Shown here piece by piece: positions 1 through 10,233 of a DNA stretch of 64,000 bases. A program made the position numbers and the translations under genes. The DNA is from Pseudoxanthomonas sp. JBR18 (GTDB taxonomy: Bacteria; Pseudomonadota; Gammaproteobacteria; Xanthomonadales; Xanthomonadaceae): contig NZ_CP116339.1 of NCBI RefSeq assembly GCF_028198165.1, positions 3,665,001 through 3,729,000 of the forward strand, in the 5' to 3' direction. Position 1 is the first letter of the stretch. Each line of letters begins with the position of its first letter. The notes below the pieces were generated by a model. The model saw only the letters and a list, made by a program, of their open reading frames with translations, was not told the origin of the DNA and did no database searches.

Positions 1-1334
1 AGCATGGCCTGCAGCGGACTGTTGACGTAGACGATGGTGCGGTCGCGGTCGGCAATCATCACGTTGGTGGTGACGCTTTCCAGGGCCGAACGGATGCGCA
101 GGCTCTCGCTGGCGATCACCGCATCGCGATCGATGCGCGATTTCAGGTTGGATTGCATGCGCTGCATGGACTTCATCAACTCGCCGACCTCGTCCTGCGC
201 GGAGGTGTCGATGCGGCCGTCGAGCCTGCCTTCGGCCACGTCGTGGGCGATGGCGCCGGCGCGCGCCAGCGGGCGGCTGACCAGGCGCCGGGCGACGATG
301 AAGACCAGGGTCGCCAGGGCCACGATCGCCAGCAGCGACAGGCCCAGCATGCGCAGCATCAGACCATGCAGGGTCGCGGTCAGGGCGGTGCGCGGCTCGA
401 CGCCGATCAGGGTCCATTTCCAGGGGCCGAACGGCTCGGCACTGGCCATGACCGGGACCGGCTCGGCGTTGGTCGAGGGTGCGAGCGCCAGGGTCGCGCT
501 GCCGCCCTTGCCGTCGATCAGCGCGGCAAGGGCGGCCTTGTCCTCGGGGGCGACCAGGCTGTCCACGCGGGCGCCTTCCTGCCCGGAATGAACCACCAGG
601 GTGCCTTGCTTCTCGCCGGCCGCGGTGTCGACGATCATGAAATAGCCGTCGTCCCCGACCTTCATGCCACGCACCTGCTCCTTCAGCGCGGCCAGGCCGG
701 CGCCGTAGTCGACGCCCACGAACAGGATGCCGATGACCTTGCCGTCGGCGTCGGCCACCGGGCGGTAATGGGTCATGTAGTCGCGTCCGAACAGTCGCGC
801 GCGCCCGGTGTAGGGCTTGCCAGCCAGCATCAGTGCGTAGGCGGGGTGGGTGTGGTCCAGCGCGGTGCCGATCACGCGCTCGTTCTTGTCGTTGGTCAGC
901 GAGGTGGACAGGCGCACGAAGTCATCGCCGGTGCGGCTGAAGATCGTGGCCACCGCACCGGTGCTGGCGGTGAAGCGGTCCACCAGGCGGTAGTCGCCGC
1001 TCAACGGCTTGCCGCCAAAGGTGAGCTGGGGCACGGCGAACTTGCCCAACTCGACCACCGACGCCGCGTCGCTCGCGATCGGCCCCGCCGGCAGCATCGC
1101 GGCGAAGCCACCGGTGAGCCGTTCGGTGTCCTCGGTCAACGAGCGGTCGTAGAGGGCGATGGTGTCGTGCAGAACATGGGTGGCCGTCTCCAGGCCGCGC
1201 TGGGTCTGGGTCTCGTAGGCCGAGGCGGACTGCCGGTAGGCCAGCCAGGTCAGCAGCAGCAGGGCCGTGGCGGTTGCCGCGGTGACCATCAGCGCCAGGC
1301 GCAGGCCGATGGGGAGCTTGGAGAGTCTGTTCAT
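1..1334 (-). CDS. Methyl-accepting chemotaxis protein with Cache sensor and PAS (3'-truncated by window)
   Basis: Transmembrane chemoreceptor, with the first 444 codons visible; the signalling domain lies beyond position 1. An N-terminal membrane helix (about residues 10-30) is followed by a large periplasmic region that reads like a Cache_3/Cache_2 domain. Its landmarks include FTASTGAVATIF, a GRDYMTHYRP segment, ILFVGVDYG and a DGYFMIVD segment. A second membrane helix, a HAMP segment (RPLARAGAIAHDVAEGRLDG) and the start of a PAS domain (MIADRDRTIVYVN) follow. The ATG at 1334 fits the membrane anchor but has no clear Shine-Dalgarno sequence. A sigma-28 site lies about 108 bases upstream. 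The ligand cannot be told from sequence. Confidence 0.9.
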   Translation of the reverse strand, partial: MNRLSKLPIGLRLALMVTAATATALLLLTWLAYRQSASAYETQTQRGLETATHVLHDTIALYDRSLTEDTERLTGGFAAMLPAGPIASDAASVVELGKFAVPQLTFGGKPLSGDYRLVDRFTASTGAVATIFSRTGDDFVRLSTSLTNDKNERVIGTALDHTHPAYALMLAGKPYTGRARLFGRDYMTHYRPVADADGKVIGILFVGVDYGAGLAALKEQVRGMKVGDDGYFMIVDTAAGEKQGTLVVHSGQEGARVDSLVAPEDKAALAALIDGKGGSATLALAPSTNAEPVPVMASAEPFGPWKWTLIGVEPRTALTATLHGLMLRMLGLSLLAIVALATLVFIVARRLVSRPLARAGAIAHDVAEGRLDGRIDTSAQDEVGELMKSMQRMQSNLKSRIDRDAVIASESLRIRSALESVTTNVMIADRDRTIVYVNSPLQAM

Positions 1335-1441
1335 GGAGGGAGTTCCATTGGCGGTCTGGCGCGGCGCGTGATCCGTGTCAGGCGGTTCCAGGTTTCTTGA
1401 GGGTGCGGGACGCCGCCCAGGGCGGGTTCGTGTTGCTTGAG

Positions 1442-1468
1442 TTATCGGCAGCGGTGCCTGGAACCTGA
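1442..1468 (-). promoter_or_regulatory. Sigma-28 (FliA) promoter of the Cache receptor gene
   Basis: On the minus strand this reads TCAGGTTC, 11 bases, GCCGATAA. The -10 element is a perfect match to the FliA consensus, at the expected spacing. It lies about 108 bases upstream of the ATG at 1334. Confidence 0.8.
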
Positions 1469-1577
1469 TGCCGCCGCATGACGCGTTGTGCATCCTGTCC
1501 AGTGAGACTAACTGGTGCTCGATCTGACAGGTCCCGTGGCGTCGCGGCACGGACGGCTGTGGACCCCTCCACTTCGC

Positions 1578-1603
1578 AAAAAAGCCCGGCGAACCGGGCT
1601 TTT
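1578..1603 (-). terminator. Rho-independent terminator
   Basis: A 7-bp stem (AGCCCGG/CCGGGCT) with a 4-base loop is followed on the minus strand by a run of six T. It begins 9 bases after the stop of the receptor gene ending at 1612. Confidence 0.85.
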
Positions 1604-1611
1604 CAATGGCC

Positions 1612-3861
1612 TCAGAACTCCTGCCAGTGGGCGGTCTCGGCGGCCTGGGTCACGGCCGCCTTGGGCATCGCGCGTGGAGCCGGACGCGCCGCCGGAGGCG
1701 GGGCCTTGCGCGGCGGCGCGGCACGGGTTGCGGCAACCAGGGTCGGCCGCGACGGCGTGGCCGGGGCCGAGGCGCTCAGCTTGAACAGCGACACGGTCTC
1801 GCTCAGGCGCGTGGCCTGTTCTTCCATCGAGCGCGCGGCGGCCGTGGCTTCCTCGACCAGAGCGGCGTTCTGCTGGGTGGCCTCGTCCATCTGGGTGACG
1901 GTCAGGTTGACCTGCTCGATGCCCGAGGACTGCTCCTGCGAGGCGGCCGCGATCTCACTCATGATGTCGGTCACCCGCTGCACGCTTGTCACGATCTCGC
2001 CCATGGTCCTGCCGGCCTGGTCGACCAGGGCCGTGCCGTTGGCGACCTTGCTCACCGAGTCGTCGATCAGGCCCTTGATCTCCTTGGCGGCGTTGGCCGA
2101 ACGCTGGGCCAGGGTGCGCACCTCGGAGGCGACCACGGCAAAGCCGCGACCCTGTTCGCCGGCACGGGCGGCTTCCACCGCGGCGTTGAGCGCCAGGATG
2201 TTGGTCTGGAAGGCGATGCCGTCGATGACCGAGATGATCTCGGCGATCTTCTTGGAGGAGGCTTCGATGTCGGACATGGTGGTGACCACCTGACCGACCA
2301 CCGCGCCACCCTTGGAGGCCACGTCGGCGGCGCCGACGGCCAGCTGGTTGGCCTGGCGGGCGTGCTCGGCGTTCTGCTTGACCGTGGAGGTCAGCTCCTC
2401 CATGGAGGCGGCGGTCTCTTCCAGGTTGGCGGCCTGCTGCTCGGTACGTTGAGACAGGTCGTTGTTGCCCGAGGCGATTTCGGTGGAAGCGGTATTGATG
2501 CTGCCCGCCGCCTCCTGGATGCTGCCCACGATCTGCGCCAGCTTGTCGCAGGTGCCGTTGGCGTCGTCGCGCATGGTGGCAAAGACACCGTGGAACTCGC
2601 CATTCATACGCTGCGTCAGATCCCCTTCGGCGATCGCTCGGAGCAGCACCGACAGCGACTGGAGGCTGGTGTCTGCGGTGGACATCAGGCGGTTCAAGTC
2701 ACCGACCATCACCCGGAAATCATGATCGAAGGCGCGCTCGTCGCCGCGGGCGGTGAAATCCCCCGAAGCCGCCGCGCCGGCCAGGCGCTTGATCTCGGTA
2801 TTGATCGCCAGCAGGCTGGCCTTGGCGGCATCCATCGATTCGTGCAGGACGGCACGGCTGCCGGGCAGGCGGCGTGCGTCGCGGCGCAGGTCGCCATTGG
2901 CGTATTCGTTGAGGACGCCGATCGCATCGACGATGGCATCCAGGTGCTCGAACATCATCGTGTTGATGCCCTTGCTCAGTTCGCCATACACACCAGGAAA
3001 GTCCTCGGGCATGCGATGGGACATGTCCTTGTCGGCGTGCAGCTCGATCATGCGCGCGGTCTCGCTGGAGAAGCGCTGCAGCTGCAGCTGCATGCCGCCC
3101 ATGGCCTTGAGCAGCCGGCCGCTCTCATCGTTGGCCTGGGTGCGCACATCATTATCCAGGTTGCCGGCGGCAATGGCCTCGGCGGCGCGGGTCGCGCGTG
3201 CCAGTGGCACCGTCAGGCTGCGCGTGATGGCCAGGGCAAGCAGGCTGCTGATGAGCAGCACAGCCACGCCGCCGCCGATCAACATCCATTTCCCGCGCTG
3301 CATGGAGGCCACGGCCTGGGCATAGCTGGCCGAACTCTGCTTTTCCTGCATGGCCAGGTTCTGGGCGATGCTGGCCTGCCAGGCCAGCATCGCTGGCCGA
3401 GCCTGCTCGCTCATCAACGTCTGAGCCTCGATATTCTTGTTCTGGAGGCCCAGCGCGACGACTTGATCGTTCAAGGCCCTGGCGATGTCGCGGTTACGGT
3501 CGATTTCGTCGCGATTCTTACGGGCCTCCGGCGAGGCAGGAAACGCCTCCATTGCGTCACGTGCAGCCTGGTAAGCGTCGCGTTCGCGCTTGATGGAGGC
3601 GATGGCTTGCTTGTTCAACTCCTCGGTCGTGGTCATGAGCAAGGTGCCCATGGCAATGAAGATGTTGGAATTCGCATCGCGCATCGCGCTCCCCAGGCGC
3701 GTTTTTTCAATATTGACCTTGACGATGTTGTCCAGCTCGCTCCGTGCGCTGGAGACAGTCATCAGGCCGACTGCGACCAACAGCCCCGATAGCAAGATAA
3801 GCACGCCGAAGGCTGCGCCAAGGCGGCGGCCTACGTTGTAACGTTGCAGGAAGTTGTTCAT
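1612..3861 (-). CDS. Methyl-accepting chemotaxis protein (four-helix-bundle sensor)
   Basis: Chemoreceptor of 749 residues. It has TM1 at about 15-37, a helical periplasmic region of the Tar-like four-helix-bundle kind, TM2 at about 190-212, then HAMP and further HAMP-like segments. The C-terminal signalling hairpin has the conserved tip [20 protein letters not shown]. The protein ends in HWQEF, an xWxxF tail like the NWETF tether that docks CheR/CheB in enteric receptors. I start at the ATG at 3861 because it places the basic segment before TM1; an upstream in-frame start would add 30 unlikely residues. Its signalling domain is nearly identical in DNA to the neighbouring receptors. Confidence 0.93.
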   Translation of the reverse strand: MNNFLQRYNVGRRLGAAFGVLILLSGLLVAVGLMTVSSARSELDNIVKVNIEKTRLGSAMRDANSNIFIAMGTLLMTTTEELNKQAIASIKRERDAYQAARDAMEAFPASPEARKNRDEIDRNRDIARALNDQVVALGLQNKNIEAQTLMSEQARPAMLAWQASIAQNLAMQEKQSSASYAQAVASMQRGKWMLIGGGVAVLLISSLLALAITRSLTVPLARATRAAEAIAAGNLDNDVRTQANDESGRLLKAMGGMQLQLQRFSSETARMIELHADKDMSHRMPEDFPGVYGELSKGINTMMFEHLDAIVDAIGVLNEYANGDLRRDARRLPGSRAVLHESMDAAKASLLAINTEIKRLAGAAASGDFTARGDERAFDHDFRVMVGDLNRLMSTADTSLQSLSVLLRAIAEGDLTQRMNGEFHGVFATMRDDANGTCDKLAQIVGSIQEAAGSINTASTEIASGNNDLSQRTEQQAANLEETAASMEELTSTVKQNAEHARQANQLAVGAADVASKGGAVVGQVVTTMSDIEASSKKIAEIISVIDGIAFQTNILALNAAVEAARAGEQGRGFAVVASEVRTLAQRSANAAKEIKGLIDDSVSKVANGTALVDQAGRTMGEIVTSVQRVTDIMSEIAAASQEQSSGIEQVNLTVTQMDEATQQNAALVEEATAAARSMEEQATRLSETVSLFKLSASAPATPSRPTLVAATRAAPPRKAPPPAARPAPRAMPKAAVTQAAETAHWQEF
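1826..2440 (-). repeat. Dispersed near-identical receptor signalling-domain block (copy 1 of 5)
   Basis: About 615 bases coding the methylation helices and hairpin tip recur at 4404-5018, 7800-8414, 10442-11056 and, more diverged, 12925-13539. The first four copies agree at most synonymous positions, while the flanking sensor regions are unrelated. That pattern suggests recent duplication or gene conversion. Confidence 0.8.
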
Positions 3862-3950
3862 TTTCAGGTCCCAGAGCGAGCCATGAATGGAGGGTGTGAG
3901 CTGCGCAGAAATCCGCCCTTGTGAGAGCGAATATTCGCGTTGCTTTTTCA

Positions 3951-3977
3951 ATAGCGACTCGCGTAAATCGAACTGAA
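3951..3977 (-). promoter_or_regulatory. Weak sigma-28-like promoter candidate
   Basis: The minus strand reads TTCAGTTC, 11 bases, GTCGCTAT, which is 5 of 8 matches in each box. Support comes from its distance of about 90 bases to the ATG at 3861, the same as at the other receptor genes. Confidence 0.35.
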
Positions 3978-4156
3978 GCTTGTCTTTCCATAGAATCAGA
4001 AATACACAACGCCATCTTTTTTGATGCGCTCAAGTCGCAACGAAAGACGCGCGATGTGCCGCATCGCTTCGAACACAAGATCCTTGCAGTCTTGAAAGCT
4101 GCTGGTCGTACAAGTCGGTGCGGGTACGGTCCCATGCGTGTCGCGCAGCGGGCCGT

Positions 4157-4187
4157 AAAAAGGCCGCACTCCCGGAGGGGCGCGGCC
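4157..4187 (-). terminator. Rho-independent terminator
   Basis: The minus strand carries GGCCGC, an inner small hairpin, then GCGGCC followed by five T. It lies 33 bases after the stop of the receptor gene ending at 4220. Confidence 0.85.
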
Positions 4188-4219
4188 ATAGGTCCATCGT
4201 CACGCCGGAAGCGTCGTCC

Positions 4220-6559
4220 TTAGAACTCCGACTCACTGGCTTCGGTGGCGGCCACCAGCTTGGGCTGGCCTTTGACGTGCGGCTTGGCTTTCGGCGCGGC
4301 GAGACCTGCACCCTTGGGCGGAGTGCTTTGCAGGGCTAATTGCGGGTTGTCGGTCAACCGGAACAGCGAGACTGTTTCGATCAACGCCTGAGCCTGCTCC
4401 TCCATCGAGCGCGCCGCGGCGGTGGCTTCCTCGACCAGGGCGGCGTTCTGCTGGGTGGCCTCGTCCATCTGGGTGACGGTCAGGTTGACCTGCTCGATAC
4501 CCGAGGACTGCTCCTGCGAGGCGGCCGCGATCTCACTCATGATGTCGGTCACCCGCTGCACGCTGGTCACGATCTCGCCCATGGTCCTGCCGGCCTGGTC
4601 GACCAGGGCCGAGCCATTGGCGACCTTGCTCACCGAATCATCGATCAGGCCCTTGATCTCCTTGGCCGCGTTGGCCGAACGCTGGGCCAGGGTGCGTACC
4701 TCGGAGGCGACCACGGCAAAGCCGCGGCCCTGTTCGCCGGCACGGGCGGCTTCCACTGCGGCGTTGAGCGCGAGGATGTTGGTCTGGAAGGCGATGCCGT
4801 CGATGACCGAGATGATCTCGGCGATCTTCTTGGAGGAGGCTTCGATGTCGGACATGGTGGTGACCACCTGACCGACCACCGCACCACCCTTGGAGGCCAC
4901 GTCGGCGGCGCCTGCGGCCAGCTGATTGGCCTGGCGGGCATGCTCGGCGTTCTGCTTGACCGTGGAGGTCAGTTCCTCCATCGAAGCGGCGGTTTCTTCC
5001 AGGTTGGCGGCCTGCTGCTCGGTACGCACCGACAGGTCGCTGTTGCCGGCGGCGATCTCACCGGCGGCGGTGTTGATTGCCGTGGAGGCGTGCGTGATCC
5101 GGCCCACGATGTCGGCCAACTGGTCGGCGGTGGCGTTGGCATCGTCGCGCATCGTGGCAAACACGCCCTGGAAGTCGCCTTCCATGCGCACGGTGAGGTC
5201 ACCGGTCGCCAGCGCACTGAGCAGTCTTGAGACCTCGGCGATGCTGGCCGCGTTGGCGTCGAGCAGACCGTTGAGCTGCTGCGCCAGCATCAGGAAGAAG
5301 CCCTGCTTGCCCTGTTGGTCGATGCGCTGCGAGAGGTCCCCGTCGGCAGCGCTGCGCACCGCCGCTGCGATTTCCGCTTCCACCTGGGCCTCGTCGGTGC
5401 GGTCGCGCCATTCGCAGACAAAGCCCAGGTGCGCGCCGCCGGCGCCGCGGATGACGGTGATTTCCTGCGCGATGCAGACGTCGCCGTAGCGGACCTCGCG
5501 CTGTGCCGAGCCCTGGCGATCGAGCTGCTGGTAGATCTCCGCATCCTGCGAGTTGCCGACTTCCAGCAATGCCACCGGCTGGCCAAGCAGGGGCAGGGAC
5601 CGGTCGAAGGCCGGCGCGCAGGCCTGGATGTCCTCGGCGTGGGTCTGCAGCAGGGTCTGCAGCGTGGTGTTGGCATAGATGATGGTCAAGTCGGGATCGG
5701 CGATGTACATGCCGGTCGAGGCGTTGTCCAGGGCCGTGCGGATGCGCAGGTTCTCGGCGGCGATGCTGCGCTCATGCTCGATCTGTTCGCGCAGCTGCCT
5801 TTGCATCCGCGCCAGCGCCGCCATCAGGCTGCGTCCGTGCTTGGCTGCGACCGGGATCGCCTGATCCAGGCGGCCTTCTGCGATGTGTTGCGCCGCGGTC
5901 ATTGCCACACGCGGCTCACCGCCAAGCAGGTGCGCGATCGAGCGAATGATCCAGCCGGCGGCGACGGCCAGGCATAGCACCGCCACGACCACCGCGCCGG
6001 CCTGTTGCCAGGTCGCGCGCCGGCTCTGTTGTTCGGCGGCTTTTCGGCTTTGTTCGTTCAGCGCCACGATGCGGTCGCTGATCTCACTCATGCTGGTTTC
6101 CAGGCGAGTGAATTGGTCGGTGAAGTCGGTATAGGCAGCGCGGTTGTCGGCGTGGCTTTCGGTCAGCGAAAGCACCTTGTCGGCGGCAGTGATGTACCGC
6201 TGCAGGGTCGGAGTCACTGCCTCAAGCTGGGCGCGCAGAGCGGGATCCAGTGGCAGCTTGCGGTTTTCGGCCAGCGCCTGATGGAACTCGGCGGCGTGTT
6301 CGCCCAGCGAGTCACGTGCGGCCTTGAGGCCGTCCACATCTTGCTGCGTTGCGGCCAACATGGCGGCGGTCACGTCGCTGCGCAGCGCGTCGTGCATCAT
6401 GTCGGCTTGCATGTGGTTGCGCAGCGCATCGGAAGACACGACCTGCGCGGAAACCGAACTCAGCAGGCCCTGCCGTGCGAAGTAGCCGACGCCGCTCAGT
6501 GCCAGCAAGGCCAGCACCGCCACCAGCACCAGGATGGCGAGCATATGCATGATCTTCAT
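4220..6559 (-). CDS. Methyl-accepting chemotaxis protein with PAS domain
   Basis: Chemoreceptor of 779 residues. TM1 (about 7-27) is followed by a compact helical periplasmic region (about 30-185), TM2 (about 187-207) and HAMP. A cytoplasmic PAS domain follows (signature [14 protein letters not shown]), then further HAMP-like segments and the canonical signalling domain. Unlike its neighbours it ends in SESEF: the terminal Phe is kept but the Trp of the CheR-docking tail is missing. The ATG at 6559 is preceded by GAGGGG at a good distance. It starts 13 bases after the stop of the barrel gene and is probably cotranscribed with it. The same PAS type occurs in the receptor cut at position 1. Confidence 0.93.
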   Translation of the reverse strand: MKIMHMLAILVLVAVLALLALSGVGYFARQGLLSSVSAQVVSSDALRNHMQADMMHDALRSDVTAAMLAATQQDVDGLKAARDSLGEHAAEFHQALAENRKLPLDPALRAQLEAVTPTLQRYITAADKVLSLTESHADNRAAYTDFTDQFTRLETSMSEISDRIVALNEQSRKAAEQQSRRATWQQAGAVVVAVLCLAVAAGWIIRSIAHLLGGEPRVAMTAAQHIAEGRLDQAIPVAAKHGRSLMAALARMQRQLREQIEHERSIAAENLRIRTALDNASTGMYIADPDLTIIYANTTLQTLLQTHAEDIQACAPAFDRSLPLLGQPVALLEVGNSQDAEIYQQLDRQGSAQREVRYGDVCIAQEITVIRGAGGAHLGFVCEWRDRTDEAQVEAEIAAAVRSAADGDLSQRIDQQGKQGFFLMLAQQLNGLLDANAASIAEVSRLLSALATGDLTVRMEGDFQGVFATMRDDANATADQLADIVGRITHASTAINTAAGEIAAGNSDLSVRTEQQAANLEETAASMEELTSTVKQNAEHARQANQLAAGAADVASKGGAVVGQVVTTMSDIEASSKKIAEIISVIDGIAFQTNILALNAAVEAARAGEQGRGFAVVASEVRTLAQRSANAAKEIKGLIDDSVSKVANGSALVDQAGRTMGEIVTSVQRVTDIMSEIAAASQEQSSGIEQVNLTVTQMDEATQQNAALVEEATAAARSMEEQAQALIETVSLFRLTDNPQLALQSTPPKGAGLAAPKAKPHVKGQPKLVAATEASESEF

Positions 6560-6572
6560 GGGTCCGGTCCCC

Positions 6573-7334
6573 TCAGAAGCGGAAGGACAGGCCCGCGCCG
6601 ACCGCGTGGTCGGGCGAGCGGTCGTTGAGGCCGTGGCTGTAGACCACGTCCACCTGCACATCCTGGTTGAGCAGCCAGGCCGAACCGACATTCAGCTGGG
6701 CGAGGGTGCCGCCGTCGTCGTGATGCGCGATCTGCGGGAGTGCCACTTCCACGAACGAGCGGCTGCGTTCGCTCCATGCCTTGCCGAGCACCGCGCCGAA
6801 GATGCCGGCGGTGTAGTGGTGCCCATCCTCGTCCGCGTCGTGGATCAGGCCAGGCATGACGCCGGCCGAAACGCTGTCGCTGAGTTCCCACTCGGCCACC
6901 AGGCGCAACGACGGGCGTGCACCGCGGCCGCGCACGCTGTGTGCGCCGCTGGGCAGATCGACATGCAGCAGCCAGGCCAGTGTCGCGCCGCCGACCTCGC
7001 TGGTCAGATGACGCTTGACGCCCAGCGAGACGTCGGAGAATCCGGAGTCGCGCCCGCCGGCTGGGGCGTCCACGGTCTGCCAGCCGTCGGTTTCCAGGCG
7101 GAGTTCCCAGTCCGGGCCGATGCCGTAGCGAAACAGTGTCGGCGTGCTGTACCCGTCGAGGCCTTCATCGCGTTCCCAGGCCACGCTGGTTTCCACCTGC
7201 AGGCGGCGGTCGCCGACCGTCAGGCTGGATTCGACGAAATCGGGGCGGTCGGTGGCGATCGGTTCCGACTGGGCCTGGGCCAGGTTGGCGATACTGCACA
7301 AAGTCAGACAGCTGGCGAGTGCGAAGGGCTTCAT
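6573..7334 (-). CDS. Outer-membrane beta-barrel protein (phenol MetA-type transporter family)
   Basis: A 253-residue protein with a cleavable signal peptide (residues 1 to about 22, ending in Ala-Gln-Ala-Gln). The motif [10 protein letters not shown] near the mature N-terminus is typical of the family annotated as transporter / putative MetA pathway of phenol degradation. The alternating pattern of the rest and the C-terminal Phe (SFRF) fit an outer-membrane barrel. GGAG precedes the ATG. It is the first gene of a two-gene unit with the PAS-containing receptor downstream and has a sigma-28 promoter. It may admit or bind a small molecule that the receptor senses. That is inference; the substrate is unknown. 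Confidence 0.8.
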   Translation of the reverse strand: MKPFALASCLTLCSIANLAQAQSEPIATDRPDFVESSLTVGDRRLQVETSVAWERDEGLDGYSTPTLFRYGIGPDWELRLETDGWQTVDAPAGGRDSGFSDVSLGVKRHLTSEVGGATLAWLLHVDLPSGAHSVRGRGARPSLRLVAEWELSDSVSAGVMPGLIHDADEDGHHYTAGIFGAVLGKAWSERSRSFVEVALPQIAHHDDGGTLAQLNVGSAWLLNQDVQVDVVYSHGLNDRSPDHAVGAGLSFRF

Positions 7335-7444
7335 GGCGACTCCAGACGTGGTTCGTGATGGAATGCGATGGGCCCCGGGCGCGCGAAAGGCGCGTGCGGT
7401 CGTCGTCCTTGCGCTTGCCCACTGGTGGTGCAGTGCTGGTTTCT

Positions 7445-7471
7445 GTATCGGCGCAGGATTGGCCCTCTTGA
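7445..7471 (-). promoter_or_regulatory. Sigma-28 (FliA) promoter of the barrel-receptor operon
   Basis: The minus strand reads TCAAGAGG, 11 bases, GCCGATAC, about 111 bases before the ATG at 7334. This is 7 of 8 in the -10 box. Confidence 0.8.
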
Positions 7472-7539
7472 GCGTGTGACCCTGTCCGAAGGGGGCTGGC
7501 GCAACGCGTCAGCCCGTCGTGGTGGGTGAGGTGGCCATG

Positions 7540-7566
7540 TCGCGAGGCGCAGATAGCGCCTCGCGA
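7540..7566. repeat. Perfect 11-bp inverted repeat, possible terminator
   Basis: TCGCGAGGCGC, the loop AGATA, then GCGCCTCGCGA, 26 bases after the stop of the receptor ending at 7592. There is no T run on the minus strand, so intrinsic termination is uncertain. Confidence 0.6.
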
Positions 7567-7591
7567 TGGCCGCCGCGCGACCTTACGGTTT

Positions 7592-9829
7592 TTAGAACTC
7601 CTGCCACTGCCGATCTTCCGCGGTCGCGACTGCACGCGATGCTGTGCGTGGCACGCGCGCGACCGGCCCGGAAGATTTGGGGGTGGCGTGGGTCTGGACG
7701 CGAGCGGGACGCTGCGCGGTCGGTGCGGCGGCGATGGTCGTGGCGGCATCGAGTTTGAACAGGGCCACGGCCTGGCTCAGTTGTCCGGCCTGCTGCTCCA
7801 TCGAGCGCGCGGCGGCAGTGGCTTCCTCGACCAGGGCAGCGTTCTGCTGCGTGGCTTCGTCCATCTGGGTGACGGTCAGGTTGACCTGCTCGATGCCCGA
7901 GGACTGCTCCTGCGAGGCCGCCGAGATCTCGCCCATGATGTCGGTGACCCGCTGCACGCTGGAGACGATCTCGCCCATGGTCTTGCCGGCCTGGTCGACC
8001 AGGGCCGAACCATTGGCGACCTTGCTCACCGAATCGTCGATCAGGCCCTTGATCTCCTTGGCCGCGTTGGCCGAACGCTGGGCCAGGGTGCGCACCTCGG
8101 AGGCGACCACGGCGAAGCCGCGGCCCTGATCACCGGCGCGGGCGGCTTCCACCGCGGCGTTGAGCGCCAGGATGTTGGTCTGGAAGGCGATGCCGTCGAT
8201 GACCGAGATGATCTCGGCGATCTTCTTGGAGGAGGTCTCGATGTCGGACATGGTGGTGACCACCTGACCGACCACCGCACCACCCTTGGAGGCCACGTCG
8301 GCGGCGCCGACGGCCAGCTGGTTGGCCTGGCGGGCGTGCTCGGCGTTCTGCTTGACCGTGGAGGTCAGCTCCTCCATGGAAGCGGCGGTCTCTTCCAGGT
8401 TGGCGGCCTGCTGCTCGGTGCGCTGTGAGAGGTCGTCATTTCCGGCGGCGATCTCGCTGGCGGCACTGTTGATGCTGAGCGCGGCGGTCTGGATGCGGCC
8501 CACGATGTCGGCCAACTGCTGGGCGGTGGCGTTGGCATCGTCGCGCATGGTGGCGAACACGCCCTGGAAGTCGCCTTCCATACGGGCGGTGAGGTCGCCG
8601 GCTGCGATGGCCTGCAGCAGGGTGGACAGGGCCTGCAGGTTGCCGTCGGCGGTGGCCATCAGCTGGTTGAGGCTGTCGACCATCAGCCGGAAGTCGTACT
8701 GGAAGCGCTCGGCGTCGCCACGCACGCTGAAATCGCCGCTGGCGGCCGCGCCCGACAGGCGCGAGATCTCCTGGTTGATCGCGGTCAGGTTGTGCTTGAC
8801 CGTGTCCATGGTCTCGGTGAGTACGGCCTTCTCGCCGGGCAGGCGATCCATGTCCTCGGACAGGTCGCCGATGGCGTAGCGGCCCATGAGCTGTGCCAGG
8901 CGCATCTTGACCGCGATATGCGAAGCGGCCAGCGCATTGCTGTCGCGGACCATGCGCCCGTAGTCGCCGGGGAAGGCCGCCTCGTCCATGCGGAAGCTGA
9001 TCTGGCCGGCGTCGTGGCGCTGGGCCATCTCCACCTGCGCGGCGAGCACCGCCTGCAACTGGCTCTGCATCTTGTCCATGCTCAGCAGCAGCACGCCCGC
9101 CTCGTCCTTGCTGCGCAGGTCGATTGAATTGTCGAGCTTGCCCCGGGAAATGGAATCAGCCACGCCAATGGCAGTGCCGAGCCGCTTGAGCAACTGCCGG
9201 CGGATCAGTACCGCCATGCCGATGGCGGCCGTGATGACCAGCAGGTTGCCCACCAGGACCGCCCACTTGTTCTGCGCGCGGACTTTGACCAGCGTTGCGC
9301 TGCGCTCGGCCAGCAGGGTGCGCTCTTCGTTGTCGAACGCGCTGAGGATCTCGCGAATCGACTTCATGACGGCGCGGTCGGGCGCCTGATTGAACTGGGA
9401 GGAGATCTGCGCCATGTCGCTGGAGTGTTCGCGCACGGCGATGATCTGCTGTTCCAGGCGGACCAGCTCATCGAACGCGGTATGCAGCTTCTGCAGCCGC
9501 GTCTGCTGATTCGGGTTGTCCTGGGTCAGGCGCTTGGCTTCGGCGAAGTTTTTCTCAAAGCTGGCCTGGCCGTCGGTGAAGGGCTGAAGACTCTCCTTTT
9601 CGCCTGACAGCAAGTAGCCGCGCGCGCCGGTTTCGACGTTGAGGGCGTCGGCTTTCATCAACTCGCCGGTGGCCAGCACCTTGTAGGTATGGTCGTTCAT
9701 GTCTGCCGCCGCGTTCAGCGAGGACAGGCTGGTCAGACTGATGGTGCCGATGATCAGGGTGATCAGCACGATGGTGGCGAAACTGAGTGCCATCCTGGCG
9801 GAAAGACTGAGGTTCTTGAATGTCGTCAT
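7592..9829 (-). CDS. Methyl-accepting chemotaxis protein with CHASE3-like sensor
   Basis: Chemoreceptor of 745 residues. TM1 lies at about 12-34. The extracytoplasmic region carries the CHASE3-like signature [21 protein letters not shown]2 is near 190-210, followed by HAMP, one copy of the extended HAMP-like module (REMSxQHxxG type; here [10 protein letters not shown]), and the canonical signalling hairpin. It ends in RQWQEF, an xWxxF CheR-docking tail. The ATG at 9829 gives a normal short basic N-terminus before TM1. I could not find a convincing sigma-28 site in its upstream region, unlike most receptors here. Confidence 0.93.
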   Translation of the reverse strand: MTTFKNLSLSARMALSFATIVLITLIIGTISLTSLSSLNAAADMNDHTYKVLATGELMKADALNVETGARGYLLSGEKESLQPFTDGQASFEKNFAEAKRLTQDNPNQQTRLQKLHTAFDELVRLEQQIIAVREHSSDMAQISSQFNQAPDRAVMKSIREILSAFDNEERTLLAERSATLVKVRAQNKWAVLVGNLLVITAAIGMAVLIRRQLLKRLGTAIGVADSISRGKLDNSIDLRSKDEAGVLLLSMDKMQSQLQAVLAAQVEMAQRHDAGQISFRMDEAAFPGDYGRMVRDSNALAASHIAVKMRLAQLMGRYAIGDLSEDMDRLPGEKAVLTETMDTVKHNLTAINQEISRLSGAAASGDFSVRGDAERFQYDFRLMVDSLNQLMATADGNLQALSTLLQAIAAGDLTARMEGDFQGVFATMRDDANATAQQLADIVGRIQTAALSINSAASEIAAGNDDLSQRTEQQAANLEETAASMEELTSTVKQNAEHARQANQLAVGAADVASKGGAVVGQVVTTMSDIETSSKKIAEIISVIDGIAFQTNILALNAAVEAARAGDQGRGFAVVASEVRTLAQRSANAAKEIKGLIDDSVSKVANGSALVDQAGKTMGEIVSSVQRVTDIMGEISAASQEQSSGIEQVNLTVTQMDEATQQNAALVEEATAAARSMEQQAGQLSQAVALFKLDAATTIAAAPTAQRPARVQTHATPKSSGPVARVPRTASRAVATAEDRQWQEF

Positions 9830-10233
9830 CGCAGTGGTCCAAATGAAAAGAGTTGGGGTGTTAGGAAGCGCGTCGTGTTCTTGGAGATGTCTTGTCTGTG
9901 ATGGATCTGAACCGACAACTCCCGGTGAATTCATCTTGTTGTTTTTGATGAGGCGTTCCGGCTTGGCGTTTGGCCGGCTTGGTGCGCGCGTTCCCTGTCA
10001 TCGCATTTCGAAAATTTCGGTCGCTTTAGTGTCACGTCTGCGGAGATGTGCGAGATGGCGCTAGGGACACGGCGGTTCGACATGCTCGACGCCACGCTCG
10101 ATGGATCCAGGCGTTGCGTCCTTGCACGGCCATGCGCGTGTCGCGGTGCTTGATACCGGGCCGTCAAGCAACGGCCCCGTTTGCCATGTCCCATGACTCA
10201 CTACCTGCATGGCAGGAGTCGATCATCGAGTTC
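9830..10233. other. Intergenic region, no gene seen
   Basis: This separates two receptor genes. It contains a terminator-like hairpin next to the upstream gene's stop (10158-10177). Otherwise I see no coding signal and no clear promoter motif. Confidence 0.5.
10158..10177 (-). terminator. Terminator-like hairpin
   Basis: GGGCCGT, a 6-base loop, then ACGGCCC, 57 bases after the stop of the receptor ending at 10234. There is no T run. Confidence 0.45.

Larger units (their letters stand above)
3862..4219. other. Intergenic region between two receptor genes
   Basis: No credible gene here. It holds the terminator of the upstream receptor (4157-4187), a weak sigma-28-like site (3951-3977) and a 12-base perfect palindrome GCGAATATTCGC at 3927-3938. 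Confidence 0.6.

Noticed and set aside
1606..3792. Long plus-strand open frames opposite receptor genes (Gly/His-rich)
   Set aside because: High GC keeps antisense frames open. These have no family features, and the minus-strand frames are clear receptors.
9830..10233. Sigma-28 site for the receptor starting at 9829
   Set aside because: GTCGGTTC and nearby candidates match poorly and have no -35 box at 11 bases.
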